Shown one piece after another: positions 7,575 to 16,407 of a DNA stretch of 64,000 nucleotides. Below the pieces are notes generated by a model. It did no database searches, was not told the origin of the DNA, and saw only the letters and a list, made by a program, of their open reading frames with translations. Every line of letters begins with the position of its first letter. The stretch's first letter is position 1. The position numbers and the translations under genes were made by a program. Source of the DNA: Albidovulum litorale (GTDB lineage: Bacteria > Pseudomonadota > Alphaproteobacteria > Rhodobacterales > Rhodobacteraceae); NCBI RefSeq assembly GCF_025751495.1, contig NZ_JAOWKZ010000005.1:1-64000 (forward strand). Reading direction: 5' to 3'.

Positions 7575-9410
7575 ATGGGAAATCCGGATTCGTTCAATGT
7601 GAATAATCCTGCGGCGAGGCGGCCGCGCAAGGACAGGAAGGCGCAGGCCCCGGACATGAATGCCATGGATTCACATACGGAAAACCGGATGCGGTCCCGC
7701 CTGGCAGTTGGCGAGATGCTGCACATCCTGTCCTATCTAGAGGAATGCAGCAACGAGCTCGACGACGCAATCGAGCTGAACGCGCCGAGCCCGGTGTTCC
7801 GGATGGCCTTGCATGTCATCAAGGGGCATTTCGAGGCAAAGGCCGTGACGCCGACCTCGTTGATCGCTGCTAGCAACGTGCCCTATGCGACCGCCAACCG
7901 GCGGCTGAAGGAGATGATCGACGCGGGACTGATCGACCAGCGCCCCCGTACGAAGTCGGGCAAGAGCTTTTCAATGCATCCCAGCGAGAAGCTGCTGGCG
8001 CAATGGACACGGATATCGGACCGGGTGCGCCGTCTGACCGAGACCTATTTTGACACCCAGCACGGCAGGGGAGACGTTCGCGACTATTACTTTGGCGGTT
8101 CATATATGGCGGCGCAGTCAATTCCGCCGATCCAGGTCCTTCCAGAGCCGCTGAAAGTTGCCGGCGGCATCCGTGTGCTGGTGCATGGCGATCCGACCTT
8201 CATGGTCATGGAAAACCTCAAGCGTCAGTTCGAGCAGGTCGTCGGCACCCAGATCCACCAGCGCGCGTTTTCCATCGACCGGTTGCGCGAAGAGGGGCTG
8301 CGCAATGCCGAACGCAACGCAAGCCGCTACGACATCATCGCGCTTGACCTGCCCTGGGTCGGCGAATTCGCCGACAAGGGTATCCTCATGCCGCTCGACG
8401 AGATCATGGATGTCGAGCGGCTTGATCCTGCGGATTTTCACACGGCCGGCTGGAAGGCGGCGCATTGGGGCGGGCGGCCCTATGGCGTGCCGGCCCAGAC
8501 CACGCCGGAACTGCTGTTCTATCGCAAGGATCTGTTTGCCGGGGCCGGGTTGGAGCCGCCCACGACGACGGATCAGTTGCTTGATGCCGCCCGTCGGATG
8601 CACGAACCACAACGGGGCAGGTACGGTATCGCCTGGAATGCGGCGCGGGGTACGGCGCTCGGGCATACCTTTCTGATGGCGCTCGCGGATTTCGGCCAGC
8701 CCGTTTTCGACCTTGGCGAAGTTGCCGGCGGCTTCGACACCGACCGCCTTCACGAACGTGGCTACCGGGTCACGATTGACACGGAGAAGGGGAAGCAGGC
8801 AGCGGAATTCCTGATGGAACTGCTGAGTTATTCGCCGCCCGACATCCTGTCGATGTCCTGGTACGAGCGCGTGCGGCCCTATGCGGCAGGCAAGATCGCC
8901 ATGGCCTATGGTTACACGCTTTTGGCGCCCTATTTCGAACTCGACCCCACCTCGCCCGCCAGCGGTCAGACCGGCTATCTGCCGCACCCGCACGGGCCGG
9001 GCGCACGCAACGTGGCGCCGGTCGGTGGCTACGTGATGGGCATTCCCGCGAACCTCGCGCCCGAACGGATACCGGCGGCGGTGGAGGCCCTGCGCGTCTT
9101 CACCAGCGCCGAGGCGCAAAAGCTGTATGTCCAGAACGGCAGCCGCACCAACCCGCGCTATTCCGTCGCCGCCGACGCCGAGGTGCGTCGCGCCTCGCCG
9201 ATCTTCGAGGCGGTCGACGCCATGTCCTGGCGCGACGAACTGCAGTTCTGGCCGCGCCCGCCGGTGCCGGAAATCACTGGCATAATCCAGATCTGCGGCG
9301 AAGAATTCCACGAAATGCTGCGCGGGATCGTGACACCGAGAGAGGCCTTGCGCCGCGCCCAGCAACGCGCCGAGGCGCTGATTGAAAACAACCGGGACGA
9401 AAAGACCTGA
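7575..9410 (+). CDS. Predicted transcription regulator: winged helix fused to a solute-binding-protein fold
   Basis: The protein has 611 residues and no signal peptide. Residues about 40-190 form a basic, helical N-terminal part with a MarR/GntR-like helix-turn-helix (TPTSLIAASNVPYATANRRL, about 92-111, then EMIDAGLIDQRP as the wing lead-in). From about 195 (IRVLVHGDPTFMVMENL) to the end it reads as a family 1 extracellular solute-binding fold (AHWGGRPYGVPAQTTPELLFYRKDLF, shown in parts; APVGGYVMGIP later). Start ATG 7575 follows AAGGGGAGC. I infer a cytosolic ligand-sensing regulator of this locus, using a captured binding-protein domain as sensor. The alternative, a misannotated periplasmic protein, is unlikely without an export signal. 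Confidence 0.8.
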   Translation: MGNPDSFNVNNPAARRPRKDRKAQAPDMNAMDSHTENRMRSRLAVGEMLHILSYLEECSNELDDAIELNAPSPVFRMALHVIKGHFEAKAVTPTSLIAASNVPYATANRRLKEMIDAGLIDQRPRTKSGKSFSMHPSEKLLAQWTRISDRVRRLTETYFDTQHGRGDVRDYYFGGSYMAAQSIPPIQVLPEPLKVAGGIRVLVHGDPTFMVMENLKRQFEQVVGTQIHQRAFSIDRLREEGLRNAERNASRYDIIALDLPWVGEFADKGILMPLDEIMDVERLDPADFHTAGWKAAHWGGRPYGVPAQTTPELLFYRKDLFAGAGLEPPTTTDQLLDAARRMHEPQRGRYGIAWNAARGTALGHTFLMALADFGQPVFDLGEVAGGFDTDRLHERGYRVTIDTEKGKQAAEFLMELLSYSPPDILSMSWYERVRPYAAGKIAMAYGYTLLAPYFELDPTSPASGQTGYLPHPHGPGARNVAPVGGYVMGIPANLAPERIPAAVEALRVFTSAEAQKLYVQNGSRTNPRYSVAADAEVRRASPIFEAVDAMSWRDELQFWPRPPVPEITGIIQICGEEFHEMLRGIVTPREALRRAQQRAEALIENNRDEKT

Positions 9411-9423
9411 GGAGGAGAGACCC

Positions 9424-10233
9424 ATGGACCCCAACCGCCTGAAAGGCAAGAACATCCTGATAACCGGGGCCGCCCGCGGCATGGGCGCGGCGAATGCCGA
9501 AAGCTTTGCCGCGCAGGGTGGAAATGTCTGCATCGGAGATCTCGATATCGACGAGGCGCGCAAGGTGGCCGACCGCATCAACGCGGCGGGCAACGGCAAG
9601 GCGATTGCGGTCAAGATGGACGTGACCAAGCGCGAGGACAACGCGGCGGCAGTGGCCGCCACTGTCGAGGCTTTCGGCTCGATCAATGTAGGCCTTTTCA
9701 ATGCCGGCCTGAACAAGCCCCGGTTCTTCATGGATATCGATGAAGACAACTGGGACATGATCATGAACGTCAACACCAAGGCGATGTGGCTCGGCATGCA
9801 AGAGACAGCCCGTCAGATGATCGCGCAGGGACCGATGGCGGATCACCCCTACAAGATCATAAATGTCGGCTCGATCGCCTCGCGCAAGCCGCTGGTGGAC
9901 GTCACCGTCTATTGCACGTCGAAATACGGCTGTCTCGCGCTGACCCATTGCGGCGCGGTGGCGCTGGCTGAACACAACATCACCGTGAACGGCTATGCGC
10001 CGGGCGTGGTGGTCACGCCGCTCTGGGAGCAGCTCGACAAGGATCTTGTCGATATCGGCTTCAAGCAGAAGGAAGGTCAGGCCTACGAGGACATCGTCCG
10101 CGATGCGCTGCAGATCAAGCGTGTGTCCTATCCCGACGACATCGTCGGCACCGCGTCATTCCTCGCCAGTGACGACAGCGACTACATGACCGGACAGATG
10201 ATCCACATCGATGGCGGCTGGTGCATCCAGTAA
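9424..10233 (+). CDS. SDR-family NAD(P)-dependent dehydrogenase, second copy in the locus
   Basis: A 269-residue classical SDR. TGAARGMG sits near residue 14-21, FNAGLNKP near 96, and YCTSK holds the catalytic Tyr and Lys. The C-terminus is DYMTGQMIHIDGGW. It is clearly related to the SDR at 5,529-6,326 (shared NKP after the NAG motif, NITVNGYAPGVV like DITVTGFAPGVV), so the pair probably arose by duplication and may act on successive or stereoisomeric hydroxyl groups. Start ATG 9424 follows GAGGAGGAGA, 13 bases after the regulator, so the two are co-transcribed. Confidence 0.9.
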   Translation: MDPNRLKGKNILITGAARGMGAANAESFAAQGGNVCIGDLDIDEARKVADRINAAGNGKAIAVKMDVTKREDNAAAVAATVEAFGSINVGLFNAGLNKPRFFMDIDEDNWDMIMNVNTKAMWLGMQETARQMIAQGPMADHPYKIINVGSIASRKPLVDVTVYCTSKYGCLALTHCGAVALAEHNITVNGYAPGVVVTPLWEQLDKDLVDIGFKQKEGQAYEDIVRDALQIKRVSYPDDIVGTASFLASDDSDYMTGQMIHIDGGWCIQ

Positions 10234-10296
10234 CGCACTGAACCCCACAGTTTCACCCTTTCACCGGGCCGCTATCGCGACCCGAAGGAGACACTC

Positions 10297-11595
10297 ATGT
10301 CACGCGCACTGTTACCGAACCTGCTTACCCCCCAAGACCTCGAACCGAACTGGGAGTGGCGCGACCGCCTTCCTGCCTGGGGTCACACTTCTGTCGATTT
10401 CGAACGCCGGATCGACCATGACCGCCTGCGCCGCTACCGTCTTGCCCGGACGCGTCAGGCCCTGAAGAACTCCAATGCGGGCACGCTGCTTCTCTTCGAC
10501 GTGAACAACATCCGTTATGTCAGCGCCACGAAGATTGGCGAATGGGAACGGGACAAGATGTGCCGGTTCTGCCTGCTGACCGGCGATGACAGCCCCTACG
10601 TTTGGGATTTCGGCTCTGCCGCGAAGCACCACAAGCGCTATTCCGACTGGCTGGAACCGGATCACTGCCTCGCTGGCGTCGTCGGGATGCGCGGCACCAT
10701 CCCACCCGAATTCGGCCTGATGAAGAAATATGCCCACCAGATCGCGCAGTTGATCAAAGAGGCGGGCATGGCCGATATGCCGGTGGGCGTGGACTATGCC
10801 GAGACCGCGATGTTCCACGCGCTTCAGGAAGAAGGCCTGCACGTCGTCGATGGCCAGCAGATCATGCTGGCGGCGCGCGAGATCAAGAACTGGGACGAGA
10901 TCCAGTTGCTGACCCAGGCGGCCAGCATGGTCGATGGTGTCTATCACATGATCTATGAAGAGCTGAAGCCGGGCATCCGCGAAAACGATATCGTCGCGCT
11001 GTCGAACAAGATGCTCTACGAGATGGGCTCGGACGACGTTGAGGCGATCAACGCCATTTCGGGCGAACGCTGCAACCCGCATCCGCACAACTTCACGGAT
11101 CGATATTTCCGCCCCGGCGATCAGGCGTTCTTCGACATTCTTCAGTCTTACCAGGGCTACCGCACCTGTTACTACAGGACGTTCAACATCGGCCGCGCGA
11201 CGCCTGCGCAGAACGATGCCTATGTGAAGGCACGCGAATGGATCGACGCGTCGATCCAGGCGATCAAGCCGGGTGTGACCACCGACAACGTCGCCAAGCT
11301 CTGGCCGAAGGCGGAGGAGTTCGGCTTTCCGAACGAGGATGCGGCCTTTGGCCTGCAATTCGGTCATGGCCTGGGCCTGGCGTTGCATGAGCGTCCGATC
11401 ATCAGCCGCGCGGTCAGCCTCGACCATCCGATGGAGATCCAGACGGGCATGGTATTCGCGCTTGAGACCTACTGCCCTGCGGCAGATGGCTATTCGGCGG
11501 CGCGGATCGAGGAAGAGGTCGTGGTGACCGAGACGGGCTGCGAGGTGATCTCGCTCTTCCCGGCCGAGGAACTGCCGATCGCCAACCGCTACTAA
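10297..11595 (+). CDS. M24-family (creatinase/aminopeptidase P-fold) hydrolase with altered metal site
   Basis: This 432-residue protein has an N-terminal creatinase-like domain (to about 190) and a pita-bread M24 domain. Of the five usual metal ligands I can align Asp280 (FFDIL), His357 (FGHGLGL), Glu390 (ALETY) and Glu405 or 406 (RIEEE). The second Asp, normally in a D-x-T-R-T-F motif, is Cys291 here (CYYRTF). The group includes peptidases, creatinase, ectoine hydrolase and the DMSP lyase DddP. The operon context suggests action on the catabolised compound rather than on peptides. Start ATG 10297 follows AAGGAG. Confidence 0.85.
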   Translation: MSRALLPNLLTPQDLEPNWEWRDRLPAWGHTSVDFERRIDHDRLRRYRLARTRQALKNSNAGTLLLFDVNNIRYVSATKIGEWERDKMCRFCLLTGDDSPYVWDFGSAAKHHKRYSDWLEPDHCLAGVVGMRGTIPPEFGLMKKYAHQIAQLIKEAGMADMPVGVDYAETAMFHALQEEGLHVVDGQQIMLAAREIKNWDEIQLLTQAASMVDGVYHMIYEELKPGIRENDIVALSNKMLYEMGSDDVEAINAISGERCNPHPHNFTDRYFRPGDQAFFDILQSYQGYRTCYYRTFNIGRATPAQNDAYVKAREWIDASIQAIKPGVTTDNVAKLWPKAEEFGFPNEDAAFGLQFGHGLGLALHERPIISRAVSLDHPMEIQTGMVFALETYCPAADGYSAARIEEEVVVTETGCEVISLFPAEELPIANRY

Positions 11596-11608
11596 CCTAC
11601 CTGAAACT

Positions 11609-11636
11609 GCCCGGTCCGTCGGGACCGGGCTCTTTT
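11609..11636 (+). terminator. Rho-independent terminator inside the catabolic unit
   Basis: A perfect nine-base stem, GCCCGGTCC with GGACCGGGC, closes a four-base loop and is followed by TCTTTT. It lies 14 bases after the M24 gene and 16 bases before the E1-alpha gene. It would end or attenuate transcription from the regulator promoter before the dehydrogenase genes. No clear separate promoter is seen in the 15 bases that remain, so partial read-through is the likelier use. Confidence 0.8.
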
Positions 11637-11651
11637 CGACGAGAGCCAGAC

Positions 11652-12653
11652 ATGAGCGCCGCCAAGAAGAAGTCCAATACCGAAGATTACCTGCGCATGT
11701 ACCGCCAGATGGTCCGCATCCGCACGTTCGAGGACAACGCGAACCAGCTTTACCTCTCGGCCAAGATGCCGGGCCTTACCCATATGTATTCCGGCGAGGA
11801 GGCGGTGGCCGTCGGTATCTGCGAAGCGCTGAAGGTGACGGACAAGATCACCTCGACCCATCGCGGCCACGGCCATTGCGTGGCCAAGGGTGCGGAGTTC
11901 AAGGAAATGTTCTGCGAACTTCTGGGCAAGGAAGAGGGCTATTGCCGCGGCAAGGGCGGATCGATGCATATCGCCGATCAGTCGAACGGCAATCTAGGGG
12001 CCAATGCGATCGTCGGCGGTTCCATGGGGATCGCGACCGGCGCGGCCTTCACCGCAAAGCTGCTCGGCACCGGCGATGTCACGGTCTGCTTCTTCGGGGA
12101 CGGCGCCACCGCGCAGGGGCTGATGTACGAGGTCATGAACATGGCCGCGCTCTGGAAGCTGCCGGTCATCTATGCCTGCGAGAACAATGGCTATTCCGAA
12201 TATACCAAGACTGAGGAAATCGCAGCCGGTTCGATCACCGCGCGCGCCGAGGCCTTCGGGATCGAAGCCCATCAGGTGGACGGGCAGGACGTTCTGGCGG
12301 TGAACACGCTTGCGCAGAAACTCGTCGATCGCTGCCGCAAGGGCGAGGGGCCGTTCTTCGTCGAACTGATGACCTACCGCTATCACGGGCACCATGTCGG
12401 CGACATCAACCGCGAATACTACCGCTCCAAGGAAGAGGAGCAGGACTGGAAGCAGAACCGCGACCCGATCGTCCGGTTCCGGTCCTGGCTGGTGAGCGAA
12501 GGCATCGCCAACGAGGAAGAGATCGAGGCGATGAACGCCGCGATCAAGGATGACGCGGCCGCCGCCGTCGAATACGCGCTGAACGCGAAATACCCGGATG
12601 TCTCGGAAGTGGACATGCACGTTTTCACCGACGTCGAACACGCCCTGGCCTGA
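11652..12653 (+). CDS. TPP-dependent dehydrogenase E1 component, alpha subunit (acetoin/pyruvate type)
   Basis: A 333-residue E1-alpha. The TPP and Mg site GDGATAQG starts at 149 and closes with ENNG at 177-180. HRGHGHCVAKG near 70-80 and KGGSMHIAD near 101-109 are strongly conserved in acetoin dehydrogenase and PDH E1-alpha proteins. It decarboxylates a 2-oxo acid, or cleaves an acyloin, and passes the acyl group to lipoyl-E2. The combination with an aldehyde dehydrogenase and SDRs favours acyloin cleavage, but pyruvate-type activity cannot be excluded. It is followed 12 bases later by the beta subunit. Confidence 0.92.
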   Translation: MSAAKKKSNTEDYLRMYRQMVRIRTFEDNANQLYLSAKMPGLTHMYSGEEAVAVGICEALKVTDKITSTHRGHGHCVAKGAEFKEMFCELLGKEEGYCRGKGGSMHIADQSNGNLGANAIVGGSMGIATGAAFTAKLLGTGDVTVCFFGDGATAQGLMYEVMNMAALWKLPVIYACENNGYSEYTKTEEIAAGSITARAEAFGIEAHQVDGQDVLAVNTLAQKLVDRCRKGEGPFFVELMTYRYHGHHVGDINREYYRSKEEEQDWKQNRDPIVRFRSWLVSEGIANEEEIEAMNAAIKDDAAAAVEYALNAKYPDVSEVDMHVFTDVEHALA

Positions 12654-12665
12654 GGAGAAACCGCA

Positions 12666-13661
12666 ATGCGAAATATTACCCTGTCCCAGGCCGTGAACGA
12701 AGCACTGGCCGAGGAAATGCGCCGCGACGAGCGGGTTTTCATCATCGGCGAGGATGTGGCGGAAGCAGGCACACCCTTCAAGGTGCTCTCAGGTCTGGTC
12801 GAGGAGTTCGGCACCTCGCGCGTGGTCGACACGCCGATTGCCGAGCCGGGATTCATGGGCATCGCCGTAGGGGCCGCGATGACCGGCAGCCGCCCGGTTG
12901 TCGACTTGATGTTCGGCGATTTCATCTATCTGATCATGGATCAGCTCTGCAATCAGGCGGCCAAGACCCATTACATGTCGGGCGGCAAGCTCAACGTGCC
13001 TTTGGTTCTGCGCACGAACCTCGGCGCCACCCGCCGTTCAGCCGCGCAGCACTCGCAGTCGCTGCATGCCCTTGTCGCGCATATTCCGGGGCTGAAGGTG
13101 GCGCTGCCCTCGTCGGCCTACGAGGCCAAGGGGCTGATGAAAACCGCGATCCGCGACAACAACCCGGTCGTCATTTTCGAAGACAAGCTGATGTACAACG
13201 ACAAGGCCCCGGTGCCGGAGGAGGAATACCTGATCCCCTTCGGCAAGGCCAACGTGAAGCGCAGCGGCAGCGACATCACCCTCATCGGCACCTCGTCGAT
13301 GGTTCAGGTCTGCGAAAAGGCCGCCGAAATACTGGCTTCCGAAGGGATCGACGCCGAAGTGATTGACCCGCGCACCATCGTTCCGCTGGACGAGGAGGCA
13401 TTGCTGAAGTCTGCGAAAAAGACGTCCCGCGTGATCGTGGTCGATGAAGGCCACCAGAGCTTCGGCATTACCGGCGAGATCGCCAGCCGGATCAATGAAA
13501 AGGCCTTCTATCACCTCGACGCGCCGGTCCTGCGCATGGGGGCGATGGATGTGCCGGTGCCGTTCAGCCCGGCGCTGGAGGATATCACCGTGCCGACGCC
13601 GGAAGGCGTGGCCGAGAGTGCGCGCAGGCTGGTGGCGGGGGAGATGATCCATGCCGCATGA
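12666..13661 (+). CDS. TPP-dependent dehydrogenase E1 component, beta subunit
   Basis: A 331-residue E1-beta with the transketolase pyrimidine-binding domain (VFIIGEDVAEAGTPFKV, DTPIAEPGFMGIAVGAAMTG, DFIYLIMDQLCNQAAK) and a transketolase C-terminal domain (DITLIGTSSMVQVC, EVIDPRTIVPLDEE). It forms the alpha2-beta2 heterotetramer with the preceding gene. Start ATG 12666 follows GAGGAGAAA. Its last 11 bases overlap the start of the lipoyl-protein gene, indicating coupled translation. Confidence 0.93.
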   Translation: MRNITLSQAVNEALAEEMRRDERVFIIGEDVAEAGTPFKVLSGLVEEFGTSRVVDTPIAEPGFMGIAVGAAMTGSRPVVDLMFGDFIYLIMDQLCNQAAKTHYMSGGKLNVPLVLRTNLGATRRSAAQHSQSLHALVAHIPGLKVALPSSAYEAKGLMKTAIRDNNPVVIFEDKLMYNDKAPVPEEEYLIPFGKANVKRSGSDITLIGTSSMVQVCEKAAEILASEGIDAEVIDPRTIVPLDEEALLKSAKKTSRVIVVDEGHQSFGITGEIASRINEKAFYHLDAPVLRMGAMDVPVPFSPALEDITVPTPEGVAESARRLVAGEMIHAA

Positions 13662-14952
13662 GGTGATCATGCCAGCCCTTGGCATGGCGCAGGATACCGG
13701 GCTGATTGTCGCGTGGCATAAAAGCCCGGGCGATGCGGTTGCCGCCGATGATGTGCTGTTCGAGGTGGAGACCGACAAGGCCACCATGGAGGTGCCCGCC
13801 GGCGCCGACGGGTTCGTCACCCAGATCCGTGCCCAAGCCGGCAGCGAGGTTCCGGTAGGGGACGTGATTGCGCTGATCGGCGAAAGCCGCGAGGCGGTGC
13901 CTGCGGACGAAAAACCCGCCGACGACGCCACGCCCGCGGCAGCCGATCTGCCTGCGGGGAACAACGTCATCCTGCCCGCGCTGGGCATGGCGCAGGACAC
14001 TGGGCTGATCGTCGCCTGGCACAAGGCGCCGGGCGACGCGGTCGCTGCGGGCGACATCCTCTTCGAGGTGGAGACCGACAAGTCGACGATGGAGGTCGAG
14101 GCCGGATTTGACGGCTTCGTCGCGGCCTTGCTGGCGGAAGCAGGCGAAGAGGCCCCGGTGGGCGAAACCATCGCCGTGATTACCGCCACAAAACCCGAAA
14201 AACCGGTAAAGGCAAGCCGCGCCGGTGCGCCGGCGGTGGCGCCGGCATCCGCTCCGCAGGCCTCTGCGCCCGCCGCCAAACCGTCTGCACCCAAGCTGGC
14301 GAAAGCCGCGACATCCGCCCCTAAAGCGGCTGCGCCTGCTGCTGCGGGCGGCCGGATCCTTGCCTCGCCAAAAGCCCGGCGCATCGCGCTGCAACAGGGG
14401 CTGGACCTGAACCGGCTGGCCGAGGCCGGGCATCCGCAGCCCTATCATGTCGCCGATCTTGAGGCGCTGAAATCGCTGCCTGAAAAGGCGCCGCAAATTG
14501 CGCAGGCGGCGTCGCGACGGTTGACGGCGGATCTTCCGTCGGAGGGCTTTGCGGAATTCGCGGCTTGGGCGGCGGAAGCTGGTGGCCTGAAGGATGCGGT
14601 CGCGCTTCTGGCCGGTTTTGCCGGGGCGAGCCTTGGCCGCGATGCGATTGTCGTGGTCGAGAGCCTTGGCGTGACGCGGGCTTTTTCCGTCCCTATGGGA
14701 ACCTTCGGAAACATCGCGCCGGCTGATCCTGCCAGCGCACCCGATTTGATCCTGCGCGATCTTCGGATGAGCCGGATCAACACCGTCACCCTTGGGGCCG
14801 AAGGCGCGCCTTCGCTGACGCTGACGCAGGCAGGCGAGGGACTTGCCATCACGCTGGAATGCGCCAGCCATCACCTGACCGCCACAGAGGCCGTGTCCCT
14901 TCTGTCCAATTTCGCAGGCCGGATGGAGCAACCGCTCCGCCACCTGCTCTAA
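13651..14952 (+). CDS. Di-lipoyl E2-like protein with degenerate catalytic domain (E3BP-like)
   Basis: The protein has 433 residues. Two lipoyl domains carry lysines at Lys43 (ETDKATMEV) and Lys144 (ETDKSTMEV). An Ala/Pro-rich swinging linker spans about 180-232, a peripheral subunit-binding domain about 235-273 (ILASPKARRIALQQGLDLN), and a C-terminal part resembles an E2 acyltransferase core. That last part lacks the catalytic HRxxxG motif: the equivalent place reads CASHHLTATEA. It therefore looks like a structural, lipoyl-carrying partner similar in logic to eukaryotic E3-binding protein. Catalysis would come from the separate E2 gene at 16,408. Confidence 0.85.
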   Translation: MPHEVIMPALGMAQDTGLIVAWHKSPGDAVAADDVLFEVETDKATMEVPAGADGFVTQIRAQAGSEVPVGDVIALIGESREAVPADEKPADDATPAAADLPAGNNVILPALGMAQDTGLIVAWHKAPGDAVAAGDILFEVETDKSTMEVEAGFDGFVAALLAEAGEEAPVGETIAVITATKPEKPVKASRAGAPAVAPASAPQASAPAAKPSAPKLAKAATSAPKAAAPAAAGGRILASPKARRIALQQGLDLNRLAEAGHPQPYHVADLEALKSLPEKAPQIAQAASRRLTADLPSEGFAEFAAWAAEAGGLKDAVALLAGFAGASLGRDAIVVVESLGVTRAFSVPMGTFGNIAPADPASAPDLILRDLRMSRINTVTLGAEGAPSLTLTQAGEGLAITLECASHHLTATEAVSLLSNFAGRMEQPLRHLL

Positions 14953-14967
14953 GCCATGGAGCACATC

Positions 14968-16398
14968 ATGGAATTCACTGATCTCTACATCAACGGCAAA
15001 TGGGTGCCGGGTGCCGCCAAGGAAAGGTTCGACGTCATCAATCCTGCCACCGAAGAGGTGCTTGCCTCTGTCGCGTCGGCCGACATCGCCGATGCCGATG
15101 CTGCACTCGACGCAGCCGAGGCCGCGATGAAGGACTGGGCCGCTCGCACGCCCCGCACGCGTTCGGAGGTGCTGCGCAAGGCATGGGAACTGATGACGGC
15201 GCGGCTTGAGGATTTCGCCCGGCTGATCACGCTGGAAAACGGCAAGGCGCGGGCCGACGCCATGGGTGAGGCGGCTTATGCCGCCGAATTCTTCCGCTGG
15301 TTCGCCGAGGAAGCGGTGCGCGCGGACGGGATAATCACCCATGCGCCGGCCTCCGGCGCCCGCATCGTGGTGCAGCACAAGCCCGCCGGATTGGCCGTGC
15401 TGGTCACGCCCTGGAACTATCCCGCCGCCATGGGCACGCGCAAGATCGCCCCGGCGCTGGCCGCAGGCTGTGCGGTAATCATCAAACCCGCCTCGGAAAC
15501 CCCGCTGACCATGCTGGCGCTGATGCCGCTGCTGGAAGAGGCCGGCGTGCCGCCCGGCCTTGTGAACGTGCTGCCGTCGCGCAAGACCGGGGCGCTGGTC
15601 GATCACATGCTGCACGATCCGCGCGTGCGGGTGGTCAGCTTCACCGGCTCTACCGGCGTCGGCCGCAAGCTTTTGAAATCCGCCGCCGATCAGGTCGTCA
15701 AACCGGCGATGGAACTCGGTGGCAACGCGCCCTGTATCGTGCTGGAAGATGCCGACATGGACACCGCCATCGAAGGCACGATGCTGGCCAAGATGCGCAA
15801 TCTGGGCGAGGCCTGCACCGCCGCCAACCGCATCTATGTACATGAAACCATCGCGGGCGAATTCACGAAACGGCTGAGAGAACGCATGACCGCGCTCAAG
15901 GTGGGCGATGGCACCGATCCCTCGGTTGATGTCGGCCCGCTCGTGAATGCCGACACGCGCGACAAGGTGGCCGCCTTCGTAGCGGACGCGGTCGCGAAGG
16001 GGGCGAGGATCGAATGCGGCGGCGTCAAGCCCAACGGTCCGGGTTACTTCTATCCGCCGACTGTTCTGTCGAACGTGCCTGAGACAGCGGACTGCGTGCA
16101 TGACGAAATCTTCGGCCCGGTCGCGGCTATCCAGACCTTCACCGATCAGGAGGACGTGATCTGCCGCGCCAACGACACGGAATACGGCCTTGTCGCCTAT
16201 GTCTTCTCGGAAAACTTCAAACGCGCGATGCAGGTCTGCGAGCGGCTTGAATACGGCATGGTCGGGCTCAACCGGGGGCTGGTCTCCGACCCGGCGGCGC
16301 CATTCGGCGGCGTGAAGCAATCTGGTCTGGGCCGCGAGGGCGGGCACGAGGGTATGCTGGAATTCATGGAAACCCAGTATATCTCGGCCAGTTGGTAG
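14968..16398 (+). CDS. NAD(P)-dependent aldehyde dehydrogenase
   Basis: A 476-residue ALDH of the succinate-semialdehyde/lactaldehyde-like class. VTPWNYPAAM lies at the cofactor fold, FTGSTGVGR at the glycine loop, catalytic Glu249 in MELGG and nucleophile Cys283 in GEACTAANR. I choose ATG 14968 (MEFTDLYING) because GGAG lies six bases upstream. The in-frame ATG 14956 has no ribosome-binding site. It interrupts the E2 genes and probably oxidises the aldehyde released by acyloin cleavage. Confidence 0.9.
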   Translation: MEFTDLYINGKWVPGAAKERFDVINPATEEVLASVASADIADADAALDAAEAAMKDWAARTPRTRSEVLRKAWELMTARLEDFARLITLENGKARADAMGEAAYAAEFFRWFAEEAVRADGIITHAPASGARIVVQHKPAGLAVLVTPWNYPAAMGTRKIAPALAAGCAVIIKPASETPLTMLALMPLLEEAGVPPGLVNVLPSRKTGALVDHMLHDPRVRVVSFTGSTGVGRKLLKSAADQVVKPAMELGGNAPCIVLEDADMDTAIEGTMLAKMRNLGEACTAANRIYVHETIAGEFTKRLRERMTALKVGDGTDPSVDVGPLVNADTRDKVAAFVADAVAKGARIECGGVKPNGPGYFYPPTVLSNVPETADCVHDEIFGPVAAIQTFTDQEDVICRANDTEYGLVAYVFSENFKRAMQVCERLEYGMVGLNRGLVSDPAAPFGGVKQSGLGREGGHEGMLEFMETQYISASW

Positions 16399-16407
16399 GG
16401 GGTGGAT

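Noticed and set aside
8118-9797. A 559-codon minus-strand open frame
   Set aside because: It is antisense to the fusion regulator and the second SDR, with Arg/His/Gly-rich composition and no motif.
10297-11595. DMSP lyase DddP
   Set aside because: It shares the M24 fold and a Roseobacter-like background, but it lacks the DddP metal motif (CYYRTF in place of the Asp-containing segment) and sits in a sugar/polyol-type operon.
13585-16347. A 920-codon open frame on the minus strand
   Set aside because: It lies opposite the E1-beta, lipoyl-protein and aldehyde dehydrogenase genes, all of which have clear motifs. It is a by-product of high GC content at third codon positions.
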